From Paenibacillus sp. FSL H7-0326 (lineage in GTDB: Bacteria > Bacillota > Bacilli > Paenibacillales > Paenibacillaceae): a stretch of DNA of 64,000 nucleotides. The stretch spans positions 62,001-126,000 of the forward strand of contig NZ_MPVN01000007.1 in the NCBI RefSeq assembly GCF_001955535.1, in the 5' to 3' direction. Positions 28,267 to 37,583 of the stretch are shown in pieces. The first letter of the stretch is position 1. Each line of letters starts with the position of its first letter. The notes beneath the pieces are model-generated. The model worked only from the letters and a program-made list of their open reading frames with translations, had not been told where the DNA came from and did no database searches. Both the position numbers and the translations under genes were made by a program.

Positions 28267-29061
28267 TTAGCTCTTGAACATTAACCGTATCGCTACGAAG
28301 ATCAGCGCAATGGACAGGAAGCGCAGAATGACTCCTCCTGGCAGCTTCGATGCAATTCTCGCTCCAAGCTGACTGCCGATGAGAGAACCTGCTGCCAGCC
28401 ACAATAGTTTCATGAAATCGATATGTCCTAAGGCTAGATGCGCAATACTTCCTGATGTAGCAGAGATCAGGATCGATAAGCTGGAAGTGGCGGCAGCGAT
28501 ATGTGCTGGAAACGAGAGCAGCATGACCATCGTCGGTACCATGACAGAGCCTCCCCCGATGCCGAAGAAGCTGGATATGAATCCGACAACCAGTGCAATG
28601 GAGACGCCGGCCTTTAGATTAAATGAATAGGTGTGTGTTGTTCCACTCGCATCACTGAATGCTCGAGTAACCGTAGGCTTCAGTAATGAATTTTGTGATT
28701 TTTGCGGTTTTTTCAGTAGAAATATCGCCATGCATAGTAGAAAAACACCCAGTGCCACGAAAAATCCACGATTACTCACAATATTGGCTGTAAAGGCACC
28801 GAGAACAGAACCAGGTATCATGGCGACCGCGAATAATGTGCCACTCTTCATATCAATTCTTCTCTGCTTCACATAAGCAATCGTGCTGGATAGTGATCCG
28901 AACACTAATACAGCTAGAGACGTTCCGACAATCTCCGAGACAGGCATATCATAGGCGAAGGCAAGAAAAGGAACAATGATAAATCCTCCGCCAAGTCCAA
29001 CGACCGCTCCGCATAATGAAGACAATACTCCGACAAGGAGCAGTACGACAATTTCAATCAT
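28267..29061 (-). CDS. TauE/SafE (TSUP) family anion permease
   Basis: 264 residues, about eight membrane segments in two repeats, each with the family glycine motif: VVGLGGGFIIVPFL near the N-terminus and GIGGGSVMVPTMVM in the second half. Family members move sulfite, sulfoacetate or related organosulfur anions. No sulfur genes are adjacent, so the substrate stays open. Confidence 0.88.
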   Translation of the reverse strand: MIEIVVLLLVGVLSSLCGAVVGLGGGFIIVPFLAFAYDMPVSEIVGTSLAVLVFGSLSSTIAYVKQRRIDMKSGTLFAVAMIPGSVLGAFTANIVSNRGFFVALGVFLLCMAIFLLKKPQKSQNSLLKPTVTRAFSDASGTTHTYSFNLKAGVSIALVVGFISSFFGIGGGSVMVPTMVMLLSFPAHIAAATSSLSILISATSGSIAHLALGHIDFMKLLWLAAGSLIGSQLGARIASKLPGGVILRFLSIALIFVAIRLMFKS

Positions 29062-29203
29062 ATGTAAACCTTCTTCCGTGTGAATTAGCCAACCCTTATT
29101 CTACATGAATCACAAACCTTGCTCCATAACCAAGTCACATATGTATATAGGCAGAAATACTTTCGACTTAGTAAAATAAAGGAAATTACATAAGTGAAAA
29201 GAG

Positions 29204-29650
29204 ATGAATTTATTGAAAAAAATATCCGAGATGGAAGCTTTGAATTATGGTGTACACACGAAATTTGATCAGATGGACAATGGCGAGAGCAAGTTTCGAT
29301 TAAACTGCTTTATGGATAGAAGCTCATATTGCAGGACAGTAGCACCTGATGCAGGTACTTGGCAGAACAGTCATTTTCACCGGGCAGCAACAGAGCTATA
29401 CATCGTCCAGACGGGCTGGATTGTATATGCGGAGATACGTGCTGATCAGCTATTAGTCCAGATATTAAGAGAGGGAGACAGTGTCGTATTTCTTCCAGAA
29501 GTGCATCACAATATTTATCTGTCCGCCGGGTCGGTAATCCATACCGTTAAATACGGTCAGAGTTTATTTGAGCAGGATTGGTATGCTTCACCGGAGCTGG
29601 ATGAGCTCACAAGAAGGATCAATCCCGAAGTGCTGTTCAAACTCCTCTAA
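29204..29650 (+). CDS. Cupin-domain protein
   Basis: 148 residues. A single cupin barrel with SHFHRAATELYIVQTG (metal ligands His, His, Glu) and VVFLPEVHHNIYLS (third His). Likely a small metal-dependent isomerase or sensor; substrate unknown. ATG 29204 was taken; TTG 29213 is possible. Followed by a terminator. Confidence 0.72.
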   Translation: MNLLKKISEMEALNYGVHTKFDQMDNGESKFRLNCFMDRSSYCRTVAPDAGTWQNSHFHRAATELYIVQTGWIVYAEIRADQLLVQILREGDSVVFLPEVHHNIYLSAGSVIHTVKYGQSLFEQDWYASPELDELTRRINPEVLFKLL

Positions 29651-29680
29651 GAAAGAATTGACTATAAAATCGTTTATCGA

Positions 29681-29710
29681 TAAGCCGCGATCATCGCGGT
29701 TTATTTTTAT
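29681..29710 (+). terminator. Terminator after cupin gene
   Basis: TAAGCCGCGA / TCGCGGTTTA stem with a 3-base loop and T-rich tail. Confidence 0.8.
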
Positions 29711-29755
29711 CCGTTATTTTTCTACCTTCTTACCGATGTTATTCTCCTTATCAGG

Positions 29756-29769
29756 TGTAAGCGCTTCTA
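29756..29769 (+). promoter_or_regulatory. Weak catabolite-response-like site before sugar ABC operon
   Basis: TGTAAGCGCTTCTA resembles the CcpA consensus (TGWAANCGNTNWCA) except in its last third. It lies 41 bases before the binding-protein gene of a sugar importer, where such control is usual. Two mismatches make it tentative. Confidence 0.3.
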
Positions 29770-29809
29770 TTAGAATGAGACTTAACATATTTAAGGGGGT
29801 TAGCCATAC

Positions 29810-31123
29810 ATGAAGAAATGGAGTATTGTCCTTAGCTTGTGCTTGCTTATCTCGGTCATTGCTGCAGGATGCGGCGGAGGAAGTGGTACGAGTGGCAATA
29901 ACGAAGATTCAGAGAAGGTGTCCATCACCATATGGCACAACTGGACAGGTCAGGATGCCAAGGCCGTAGCGATGCGAGGTATTATTGAGCAATTTAGAGC
30001 AGATCACCCGAACATTGAAGTGATTGATGAAGGACTGCCATCCGATGGGCTGCGTACAAGACTGCGTACGGTAGCTGCCGCTGATGAAATGCCTGATCTC
30101 TTTGTCATGTGGCCGGATGCCATGACCAAGGAATTTGTTAAAGGGGATCTGTTACAGCCTATTAACGAAGAACTAGACCAAAATCCGGAGTGGAAGGATA
30201 AGTTCATTCCTAATGCGCTTGACGGCTACACCGTAGATGGGAATATTTACTCTGTACCGATGAACCTTGCACCAAGCTCTTTTATCTATTACAACGAAGC
30301 CTTGTTCAAAGAACACGGGGTTAAGGTACCAACAACTTGGGCGGAGTTGGAGTCCGCAATTCAGACATTTAATGAGAAGGATGTCATTCCCATTGCTCTC
30401 GGTAATAAGGCTAACTGGGTTGTTCAATCTACACTATTCAGTACACTTGCCGACCGGATTACAGGAACAGAATGGTTCTTATCGGCGATCGAGCAGAGCG
30501 GTGCAAAATTTACAGATCCAGAGTTTGTAGAAGCATTGAATGTGCTTAAGAAGCTTGGAGACTCAGGTGCTTTTCAGGATGGCTTTAACAGCATAGATGA
30601 AACGCAGATGATGCAGCTTTATTTTCAAGGAAAAGCAGCGATGGTCATTAATGGCGGATGGGCCCTGGCTAACCTGGTGAATAACGCACCGGAAGAAGTG
30701 CTGAACAATACGCATATCACGATACTGCCTCCAATCGAAGGAGGGAAGGGCCAGGAGCAGGTAACCGCTGGAGTCGTCGGCACTGGTCTTGGTGTTAGCA
30801 AAAAGCTGACTGGCGAACGCAAAGAAGCAGCTATGGAGCTATTTTATGAATTAGCTGGTCCAGACGGTCAAAAAGCAACGCTTGAGAGCAGTACGCTGGT
30901 CAGCTATGACGTTGAACTGGATCGAAGCAAGGCACATCCACTCTTTGTAGAGCTGTATGAACTGATGCAGGATGTCAAGATTACGCCTGTATATGATTCC
31001 AAGTTTGGCTCAGCCGCAACCGAAGTGGTCAACAATAGCTTGCAGGAGCTGCTGATGAACGGCAATCCGGAAGAGGTTGCCCGTAAGATTCAGGATGCCC
31101 AGGCTGCAGCCGTTGGAAAATAG
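29810..31123 (+). CDS. Sugar ABC transporter substrate-binding lipoprotein (family 1)
   Basis: 437 residues. A lipoprotein signal ending VIAAGC (lipidated Cys about residue 21) is followed by a Gly/Ser linker and a family-1 solute-binding fold: VSITIWHNWTGQD, PDLFVMWPDAM, APSSFIYYNEALFKEHGVKV, GKAAMVINGGWALANL. It captures an oligo- or monosaccharide outside the membrane and delivers it to the two permeases that follow. First gene of the importer operon. Confidence 0.92.
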   Translation: MKKWSIVLSLCLLISVIAAGCGGGSGTSGNNEDSEKVSITIWHNWTGQDAKAVAMRGIIEQFRADHPNIEVIDEGLPSDGLRTRLRTVAAADEMPDLFVMWPDAMTKEFVKGDLLQPINEELDQNPEWKDKFIPNALDGYTVDGNIYSVPMNLAPSSFIYYNEALFKEHGVKVPTTWAELESAIQTFNEKDVIPIALGNKANWVVQSTLFSTLADRITGTEWFLSAIEQSGAKFTDPEFVEALNVLKKLGDSGAFQDGFNSIDETQMMQLYFQGKAAMVINGGWALANLVNNAPEEVLNNTHITILPPIEGGKGQEQVTAGVVGTGLGVSKKLTGERKEAAMELFYELAGPDGQKATLESSTLVSYDVELDRSKAHPLFVELYELMQDVKITPVYDSKFGSAATEVVNNSLQELLMNGNPEEVARKIQDAQAAAVGK

Positions 31124-31129
31124 AATAAT

Positions 31130-31151
31130 CCCCTTCCCGATAGGGGAGGGG
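31130..31151 (+). other. Hairpin between binding-protein and permease genes
   Basis: CCCCTTCCC and GGGGAGGGG pair around GATA, without a long T-run. Such intercistronic stems commonly protect the upstream mRNA and let the binding protein be made in excess over the permeases. Confidence 0.65.
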
Positions 31152-31180
31152 TATTCTCATTTAAAGGGAGTGTCAAAGCC

Positions 31181-32062
31181 ATGAATGCATTGCGAAATCG
31201 CCGCTTTATTGTTATAGGACTCGCTCCTGCAGTAATTCTATATGCGCTGTTCGTGTTCGTACCGGTCATTTGGTCAGCGTACTATGGTTTTTTTGACTGG
31301 TCAGGAATCGGGGACGCGGTCTATATCGGAGTTCAGAATTACGCAGAGATTTTTAAAGACCCCATTTTTTGGCGGGCACTGAAAAATAACATTATCTTTG
31401 TGCTTGCCTCTGTTTTTGGACAGATTCCACTGGCGCTGTTCTTGGCCGTTCTGCTGCATAAGAGCAGCTTTTTGCAAAAGTTTCTACGTTCAGCTGTATT
31501 CTTACCTATGGTCTTGTCTACAGTTGTTATTGGTATGATCTGGCAGTATATCTATCACCCACAGATCGGTATCTTGAACTTTCTCCTGGATGCACTACAT
31601 CTCGAGAATTGGAAGATGGAATGGCTGTCAGATCCGGCCATCGCGATCTATTCGCTCGTTCCTCCATTACTCTGGAGCTTTGTCGGATTGTACTTAATCA
31701 TCTTCGTCTCGGCGCTTCAGAACATTCCAGGTGAAATTCATGATGCGGCTAAGATTGACGGAGTAACAGGGATTCGAAAAATATGGAGTATTACCCTGCC
31801 CATGATTAAAAACACCGTGCAGGTGGCTGTCATCTTGTGTATATCCGGCAGCTTGAAGTCATTTGATCTTGTCTACATCATGACAAAAGGCGGACCTGCA
31901 CATACCACAGAATTACTGGCAACCTATATGTATAACTCCACTTTTACGACCTATCGATACGGGTTCGGAAGTGCCATTTCGACTACGATCGTACTGATCA
32001 GTCTCTTATTGATTGGAACAAGTCAGTGGCTCGCTTCGAGAAAAAAAGAATCATCGGTGTAA
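31181..32062 (+). CDS. Sugar ABC transporter permease (MalF/UgpA type)
   Basis: 293 residues, six membrane segments. The EAA loop that docks on the ATPase reads DAAKIDGVTGIRKIWSITLP. AAAGGGAG precedes ATG 31181. It pairs with the next permease; no ATPase gene is in the operon, so a shared MsmX-like ATPase from elsewhere is expected. Confidence 0.92.
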   Translation: MNALRNRRFIVIGLAPAVILYALFVFVPVIWSAYYGFFDWSGIGDAVYIGVQNYAEIFKDPIFWRALKNNIIFVLASVFGQIPLALFLAVLLHKSSFLQKFLRSAVFLPMVLSTVVIGMIWQYIYHPQIGILNFLLDALHLENWKMEWLSDPAIAIYSLVPPLLWSFVGLYLIIFVSALQNIPGEIHDAAKIDGVTGIRKIWSITLPMIKNTVQVAVILCISGSLKSFDLVYIMTKGGPAHTTELLATYMYNSTFTTYRYGFGSAISTTIVLISLLLIGTSQWLASRKKESSV

Positions 32063-32145
32063 TTTGCATTTTTCAGAGTTGATTATAGGCCAAAATACAT
32101 TTGCAAATTAAATTCATGCCAATAGAATTGAAGGGAGGCATACAC

Positions 32146-33021
32146 ATGCAGCCAAACATTGCAGGTTCAAGACCTGCCGTATCCCAAGCTTCCACTCTGT
32201 TTCGTCGTATCGGAAGAGCGTTATTTTGGTTTGTGCTTTTGCTCTATGGAATTGTGACATTGTATCCTTTTGTATGGCTTGTTACGAGTGCCTTCAAGAC
32301 CAATGAGGATTTCTATAACCGACCTTTTGGACTGCCAGAAGTCTGGAAATGGGAGAATTTCACTGTGGCCTGGGAGAGCTCAAACCTTGGAAATGCCTTT
32401 AACAATTCGATGATTGTATCGATAGGCTCCTTGGTACTCACCTTATTTATATCCGCACTTGCCTCCTTTGTGCTTGCCCGCTTTTCCTTTCGATGGAAAG
32501 GGATCATGCTTGCATTTTTTGTTATCGGCATGCTGATTCCTATACACAGCACATTGGTTCCTTTGTTTATTCTGATGAAGCAGATGTTTCTATTAAATAC
32601 GTACTGGGCTCTGATCCTGCCTTACACTGCGTTTGCCCTGCCAACAGCGATCTTTATACTTACTGCATATTTGACCAGTATTCCTCGTGATATCGAAGAA
32701 GCTGCCTTTATGGATGGTACAGGGCTGTGGGGATTATTTTTCCGCATCATGCTTCCAATGTCACTGCCCGCCCTGTCTACAGTCACGATCCTTAGCTTTT
32801 TACATGCATGGAATGATTTCTCATTTGCCTTGGTGTTCATTAATAAAACAGAGCTCAAAACACTGCCATTAGCCATCGCTAATTTTGCCGACGGTTATCA
32901 GACCGATTATGGACTTACGCTGGCTGCGATGACGTTGTCTATTTTTCCAACGGTTCTTCTCTACCTGCTGTTTCAGGAGCAGATGATGAAAGGAATGACA
33001 GCCGGAGCAGTCAAGGGTTAA
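32146..33021 (+). CDS. Sugar ABC transporter permease (MalG/UgpE type)
   Basis: 291 residues with six membrane segments and the EAA loop EEAAFMDGTGLWGLFFRIML. AAGGGAGG at 32131-32138 sets the start at 32146, although the frame opens at 32101. It ends GMTAGAVKG as in many MalG-like permeases. Confidence 0.92.
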   Translation: MQPNIAGSRPAVSQASTLFRRIGRALFWFVLLLYGIVTLYPFVWLVTSAFKTNEDFYNRPFGLPEVWKWENFTVAWESSNLGNAFNNSMIVSIGSLVLTLFISALASFVLARFSFRWKGIMLAFFVIGMLIPIHSTLVPLFILMKQMFLLNTYWALILPYTAFALPTAIFILTAYLTSIPRDIEEAAFMDGTGLWGLFFRIMLPMSLPALSTVTILSFLHAWNDFSFALVFINKTELKTLPLAIANFADGYQTDYGLTLAAMTLSIFPTVLLYLLFQEQMMKGMTAGAVKG

Positions 33022-33064
33022 CGAATACTAATACCATAACCACATCATGAAGGAGGGGGATCTC

Positions 33065-34834
33065 TTGAGGAGCTGGCTACGATCATCATTGCAGCGCAAG
33101 CTGTCCGTGCTCATTGCTGGTTCGATCATTGTACCCCTCGTGGTGCTTGGTTTATTTGCCTTTGATACAGCGGCACGCATTTCGGAAGAGAAGGCCACGC
33201 TGTCCGGAATTGACTATCTGAAACAGCTGGAAGCAAATTTAAAATTTATGCTTCAGGATGTAGACAATTTATCCATCTATTTGATTGGTGAGCGAGATAT
33301 CCAAGATTATCTGATGCAGGATGAGGAGCAAGAAGAAGAGAGGCGGGAGATTATAGGCAGAATGACCAACCTTGCCGCCTCCAAATCATATATAGCTAAT
33401 ATTGTGATTCAGCCCGAACATTTCTCTAATGATTTGATGACGGCGAATTGGTATGAAGCGGACACACCGGAGGGAGCATTAACCGAAATTAGACAGAAGC
33501 ACTGGTCTCCTGTATATCGAATTGTAAATTACGCTGGAGAACAGTATGTGATGACCCTGACCAGGCCCATACGAAGTATTCATGATTATAAGCATCTTGG
33601 ATGGCTGTCTATCAGTTTGAGTGAGAAAGAAATTTCTCATCGGCTTGCTGAAAAAGACTTTGCCAGTGGGAACGGTAGAATCGAACTCATTGATTCTAAC
33701 GGTGTGATTCTATCTTCTCCTGACAAGACCCGATTAGGGATACGAATCGAAGATCAATATCCAGGACTTCTAACGATGCTGAATCAAGGAACAAGCGGGT
33801 CGGCGGTGTACGGAGAGAAGAAGGAGAAGAAGACGTTCATGTACGTGCGAGAGCCTTCTACGGGATGGACACTGATCGGCTCTATTCCGTATGACCAATA
33901 TCGTGAAGAGAACCGTTATATCTTAACCATTACAGCGGTTGCGGTTGCAATCTCGGTTCTGATCAGCGCGTGCTTAGTCTGGGCAACCGTACGTAGAATT
34001 ACACGACCGTTGCTGCTTCTTACACGTCATTTATATCGGATTAATCCTCACGAGCCGCTCCCCCATTTCACAGTTACAACCGAAGATGAGATCGGTAAGC
34101 TCGGACAGAGCTATAACCTGCTCGGAGCACATATTGAACAGCTCAAGCAGGATCTGATCCGTGAGGAAGCACGTAAAAAAGAAGCCGATATGCATGCGCT
34201 TCAAGCGCAGATCAATCCTCATTTTTTATATAATACGTTAGCATCCATTCACTGGATTTCACTTATGGCCAAAGAGAAGAGAATCGCTGATATGGTAGAG
34301 GGGCTGAGCCAATTTTTGCGTTTAAGCTTGAATCATGGGAAGGAGTATTGCCCTGTCTCCCAAGAAATAGACCACATCCGTCAATATGTTCGGGTACAGA
34401 ATATTCGTTATCCTGACAAATTTAAGATCGAATATATGGTTGATCCAGAGCTGGAGAATAAATGGATGCTTAAGCTGCTCCTGCAGCCATTGATCGAGAA
34501 TGCAATGATTCACGGCCTTAACAAGAAGGACGGACCGGGCTCAATCCTGATTATGGTTCGGAAAGAGCAGAATCGGATGAGCTTTCTAATCTTAGATGAT
34601 GGGGCTGGCATGTCGATGAATCGCTTAGAAGACGTCCGCAGAATAATAGAAACCCCTGCAAATGGGCACGAATCGTTACATGTTCGTGTGAAGGAGGGCA
34701 GTTACGGACTAAGAAATGTGAACGAGCGTCTTCTGCTGCATTACGGTCCTGAAGCTCATCTTGAAATTGACAGCAGGGAAGGCGGAGGAACCCGAATTGC
34801 TTTCACCCTACCGATAATGGAGGAGACGATATGA
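33065..34834 (+). CDS. Sensor histidine kinase, YesM type
   Basis: About 589 residues: N-terminal membrane helix, extracytoplasmic sensor, second helix near 290-310, HAMP, then the His-kinase region INPHFLYNTLASIHW with phosphorylated His386, and ATPase motifs LLLQPLIENAMIHG, LDDGAGM and GSYGLRNVNERL. TTG 33065 is 5 bases behind AAGGAGGGGG; the ATG at 33047 overlaps that site and is unlikely. It senses a sugar-related signal and phosphorylates the regulator encoded next, which overlaps by 4 bases. Confidence 0.92.
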   Translation: MRSWLRSSLQRKLSVLIAGSIIVPLVVLGLFAFDTAARISEEKATLSGIDYLKQLEANLKFMLQDVDNLSIYLIGERDIQDYLMQDEEQEEERREIIGRMTNLAASKSYIANIVIQPEHFSNDLMTANWYEADTPEGALTEIRQKHWSPVYRIVNYAGEQYVMTLTRPIRSIHDYKHLGWLSISLSEKEISHRLAEKDFASGNGRIELIDSNGVILSSPDKTRLGIRIEDQYPGLLTMLNQGTSGSAVYGEKKEKKTFMYVREPSTGWTLIGSIPYDQYREENRYILTITAVAVAISVLISACLVWATVRRITRPLLLLTRHLYRINPHEPLPHFTVTTEDEIGKLGQSYNLLGAHIEQLKQDLIREEARKKEADMHALQAQINPHFLYNTLASIHWISLMAKEKRIADMVEGLSQFLRLSLNHGKEYCPVSQEIDHIRQYVRVQNIRYPDKFKIEYMVDPELENKWMLKLLLQPLIENAMIHGLNKKDGPGSILIMVRKEQNRMSFLILDDGAGMSMNRLEDVRRIIETPANGHESLHVRVKEGSYGLRNVNERLLLHYGPEAHLEIDSREGGGTRIAFTLPIMEETI

Positions 34835-36396
34835 GAGTACTCATTGTTGACGATGAAGAAATTATCAGAGAAGGATTAGCCCAAGTTATATCCTGGTGTG
34901 AGCTTGGACTTGAGCTGCTTCAGCCTGCTGCTTCTGGAGAAGAAGCTCTTCAGCGAATCGAACAAGAGTGTCCGAGTATTCTAATGACGGATATACGGAT
35001 GAATGGAATCTCTGGACTACAGCTATGTGAACAAGCGAAAACGATTCTGCCTGACCTGGAAGTGATCATCTTGTCTGGATATGATGATTTTTCATATGCT
35101 CAAACCGCCATTCGGCAGGGAGTAACGGATTATCTGCTCAAAACAAGTCCTCCTGAAGATATCGTCCGCACCGTTCTTGAGGCTAAACGCCGGATTACGG
35201 AACGCTGGGCTGAGAAGGGAAGGGATGTACTGCAGGCCCGTGAGGAATTCGAACGAAAATGGGTACAGTGGATTGTTCATGGGGAAGTGACAGAAGGAAC
35301 GATCGAGTTCTTAGCAAGCGGTTTGTCTGGGGACAAGACAATTAATCATTTCAGTTCAGGCTGTAAGGTGCTTATATGGGAAGCCAGTGGATGGAATGGA
35401 CCCAACTATTCATCAAGACTTCTGTTATTTGCCCTTCGAAATCTACTACAGGATCTCGTACCTAGCTGTATCTATTTGATTCATCAACAAACCTTGGTCT
35501 GCCTTATCCCTGCTGATGATGCTCAAGATTTACCTCGTTACGGATCATGGTCAAGACTGCTTGAACGAGCAGAGAGCTTGCTTAAATGCTCGATACGAAT
35601 GGCAGCGGGAAGCTCTGTAGCGAATTTAGAAAATGCGCATGTGAGCTACGAAGAAGCTGCCTGTGCTCTGCGGTATTTACCTCTCCTGCCCGATAAGATA
35701 ATCAAGTACCTCGACATTGAACACCGGAGAGGTGGGAAAAACATTATCAGTCCAGAAGAAGAGAACCAGCTGGGCGTCATTCTACTAGACAACGATCCTG
35801 TCGCTCTCAAAGTATGGACCGCACAGTTATATGAGAATTTGATCATGGATCCGGAATGTACCTTCGAAACGGCAATGGCTTGTTTACGGTCTGCTGCCGT
35901 GGCGGGACATCGATGGATGGACAGGACAGTTCGAATGCTCGGCTCCGACGGAGAGGTCCATATCGAGTCGAGCTTAGAGGCAGAGGGAAATGGATTTATT
36001 CCGGAAGCAGCGCTGTTCCGCTATCTTCATGCCATCATGTCCAGCTATCATGCTCAAGTCAGTCAAGGTCCAGAATCCCATGTGGATCGAGCAAAAGCAT
36101 TCATGGAATCGGTATCACTCAGAGAGGTGAATCTTCAGCATGTAGCGAATCATCTGCATCTGCATCCTGGTCATCTTAGTGAACTGTTTAAGAAGGTGAC
36201 GGGCAGATCCTTTGTTGAATTTGTCACTGAACTAAGGATGAAAAAAGCAGAGGAGCTGTTATCCGTATCTCCTGCTAAACTTAGCGAAATCGCACTGCTA
36301 ATCGGTTATGAGGATGTAAAATATTTCAGCAGACTGTTTAAGAAGCATTACGGCCTAACCCCAAGTGATTATCGAGAGAATCGATCTTCTATTTAA
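34831..36396 (+). CDS. AraC-type response regulator, YesN type
   Basis: 521 residues. The receiver domain (1-120) has acidic pair Asp7-Asp8 and phosphoacceptor Asp54 in ILMTDIRMNG. A long linker follows, and an AraC double helix-turn-helix is at the C-terminus (VNLQHVANHLHLHPGHLSEL; IGYEDVKYFSRLFKKHYGLT). ATGA overlap with the kinase gene shows co-translation. It probably activates the sugar importer operon upstream. Confidence 0.92.
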   Translation: MRVLIVDDEEIIREGLAQVISWCELGLELLQPAASGEEALQRIEQECPSILMTDIRMNGISGLQLCEQAKTILPDLEVIILSGYDDFSYAQTAIRQGVTDYLLKTSPPEDIVRTVLEAKRRITERWAEKGRDVLQAREEFERKWVQWIVHGEVTEGTIEFLASGLSGDKTINHFSSGCKVLIWEASGWNGPNYSSRLLLFALRNLLQDLVPSCIYLIHQQTLVCLIPADDAQDLPRYGSWSRLLERAESLLKCSIRMAAGSSVANLENAHVSYEEAACALRYLPLLPDKIIKYLDIEHRRGGKNIISPEEENQLGVILLDNDPVALKVWTAQLYENLIMDPECTFETAMACLRSAAVAGHRWMDRTVRMLGSDGEVHIESSLEAEGNGFIPEAALFRYLHAIMSSYHAQVSQGPESHVDRAKAFMESVSLREVNLQHVANHLHLHPGHLSELFKKVTGRSFVEFVTELRMKKAEELLSVSPAKLSEIALLIGYEDVKYFSRLFKKHYGLTPSDYRENRSSI

Positions 36397-36556
36397 TAAA
36401 ATAACAACAATTCGACAAATAGTGATTCAAACATTTCACTCGGTAGTATATAAGTAATAGGACTATTCTCATAAATCGGGTTAATTCCATACGACTTTAT
36501 GGTTTCCATCCTTTTTCTTGAGGCCATATTATAAATATACGGAGGCTTTTGCATTA

Positions 36557-37474
36557 ATGAATACACAATTGGAACCCATCCCTGCTATTGATTCAACGGC
36601 GGTGCTAAGGGCTTTTAACCAGAACCTGGCCATCATCGGATTCAACCTTGAACGGCAGGTCATCTATGTAAACGAACGTTTTGCCGAAACGATGGGTTAT
36701 GCAATAGAGCAAATCTATGGAATGTATCATCATCAGTTCTGCTTCTCGTCCTTCTCTTCGAGTCCGGAGTATGAGTCCTTCTGGGCCAATATACTCGATG
36801 GGCATAGCTTTCAAGATAAGATTGAGAGAAAGGATGCACAGAATAATACAGTGTGGCTTGAAGCTACCTATATGCCTATCTATGATAAAGAAGGGAATAA
36901 CATCATTGGGGTATACAAAATAGCGACCAACATTACGAACCGGCAAAATGAGGTGGTTCAATTCGTTGAGGAGCTTCAAGACATGTCCTCCAGCCTGAAT
37001 AATAGAGCTGCAGAGGGTATAAATAGAAGCTCGGAGCTGCTGAACAGTCTTTCAACGGTAGATGAAGTATCCAAAGACAATATGAACATATTAGGTGAGC
37101 TGGAACAGCAATCACATGCTGTGCAAGGGATCGTTCAAACGATTCGGGATATTGCCTCACAGACACAGCTTCTTGCCCTTAACGCTGCGATCGAGGCAGC
37201 ACATGCAGGGGAATACGGCAGAGGATTTGATGTTGTCGCCAAGGAAGTGAAGAATCTGTCGTTAATGGTGCAGGATTCCATCTACGAAATTCGCGACAGC
37301 ATTAAAGGAATGTCCAATGAAATCATTAATATATCAAAAGGAACCAGATCAGTACAGGAATACATAGATCAGAGCCGGCAGCAGCTTCAAGTAACGATTG
37401 ATGAATTCACCAACATTTCTCAATCCTCTGAGCAATTAGACCTTAAAGCACAGCATGTGTCCGAAATACTGTAA
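36557..37474 (+). CDS. Soluble PAS-domain chemoreceptor-like protein
   Basis: About 305 residues with no membrane segment. A PAS domain (about 12-125; GFNLERQVIYVNERFAETMG, NIIGVYKIATNIT) is followed by a short methyl-accepting signalling domain whose hairpin tip reads IASQTQLLALNAAIEAAHAG. It signals through CheW/CheA in response to a cytoplasmic or redox cue. GGAGG at 36541-36545 favours ATG 36557. The signalling domain is shorter than in standard receptors. Confidence 0.85.
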   Translation: MNTQLEPIPAIDSTAVLRAFNQNLAIIGFNLERQVIYVNERFAETMGYAIEQIYGMYHHQFCFSSFSSSPEYESFWANILDGHSFQDKIERKDAQNNTVWLEATYMPIYDKEGNNIIGVYKIATNITNRQNEVVQFVEELQDMSSSLNNRAAEGINRSSELLNSLSTVDEVSKDNMNILGELEQQSHAVQGIVQTIRDIASQTQLLALNAAIEAAHAGEYGRGFDVVAKEVKNLSLMVQDSIYEIRDSIKGMSNEIINISKGTRSVQEYIDQSRQQLQVTIDEFTNISQSSEQLDLKAQHVSEIL

Positions 37475-37484
37475 TGAAGCAAAA

Positions 37485-37525
37485 AAGCAGTGGAGAACAA
37501 TGTTCTCCACTGCTTACTTTTTTTG
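37485..37525 (+). terminator. Intrinsic terminator after PAS receptor gene
   Basis: Perfect 13-bp stem AAGCAGTGGAGAA / TTCTCCACTGCTT followed by T-run. Confidence 0.92.
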
Positions 37526-37583
37526 AATAATAGCGACCATACTGTATTTAAAGTTTATGAAGTACCTTATATGATGGCAGTTG

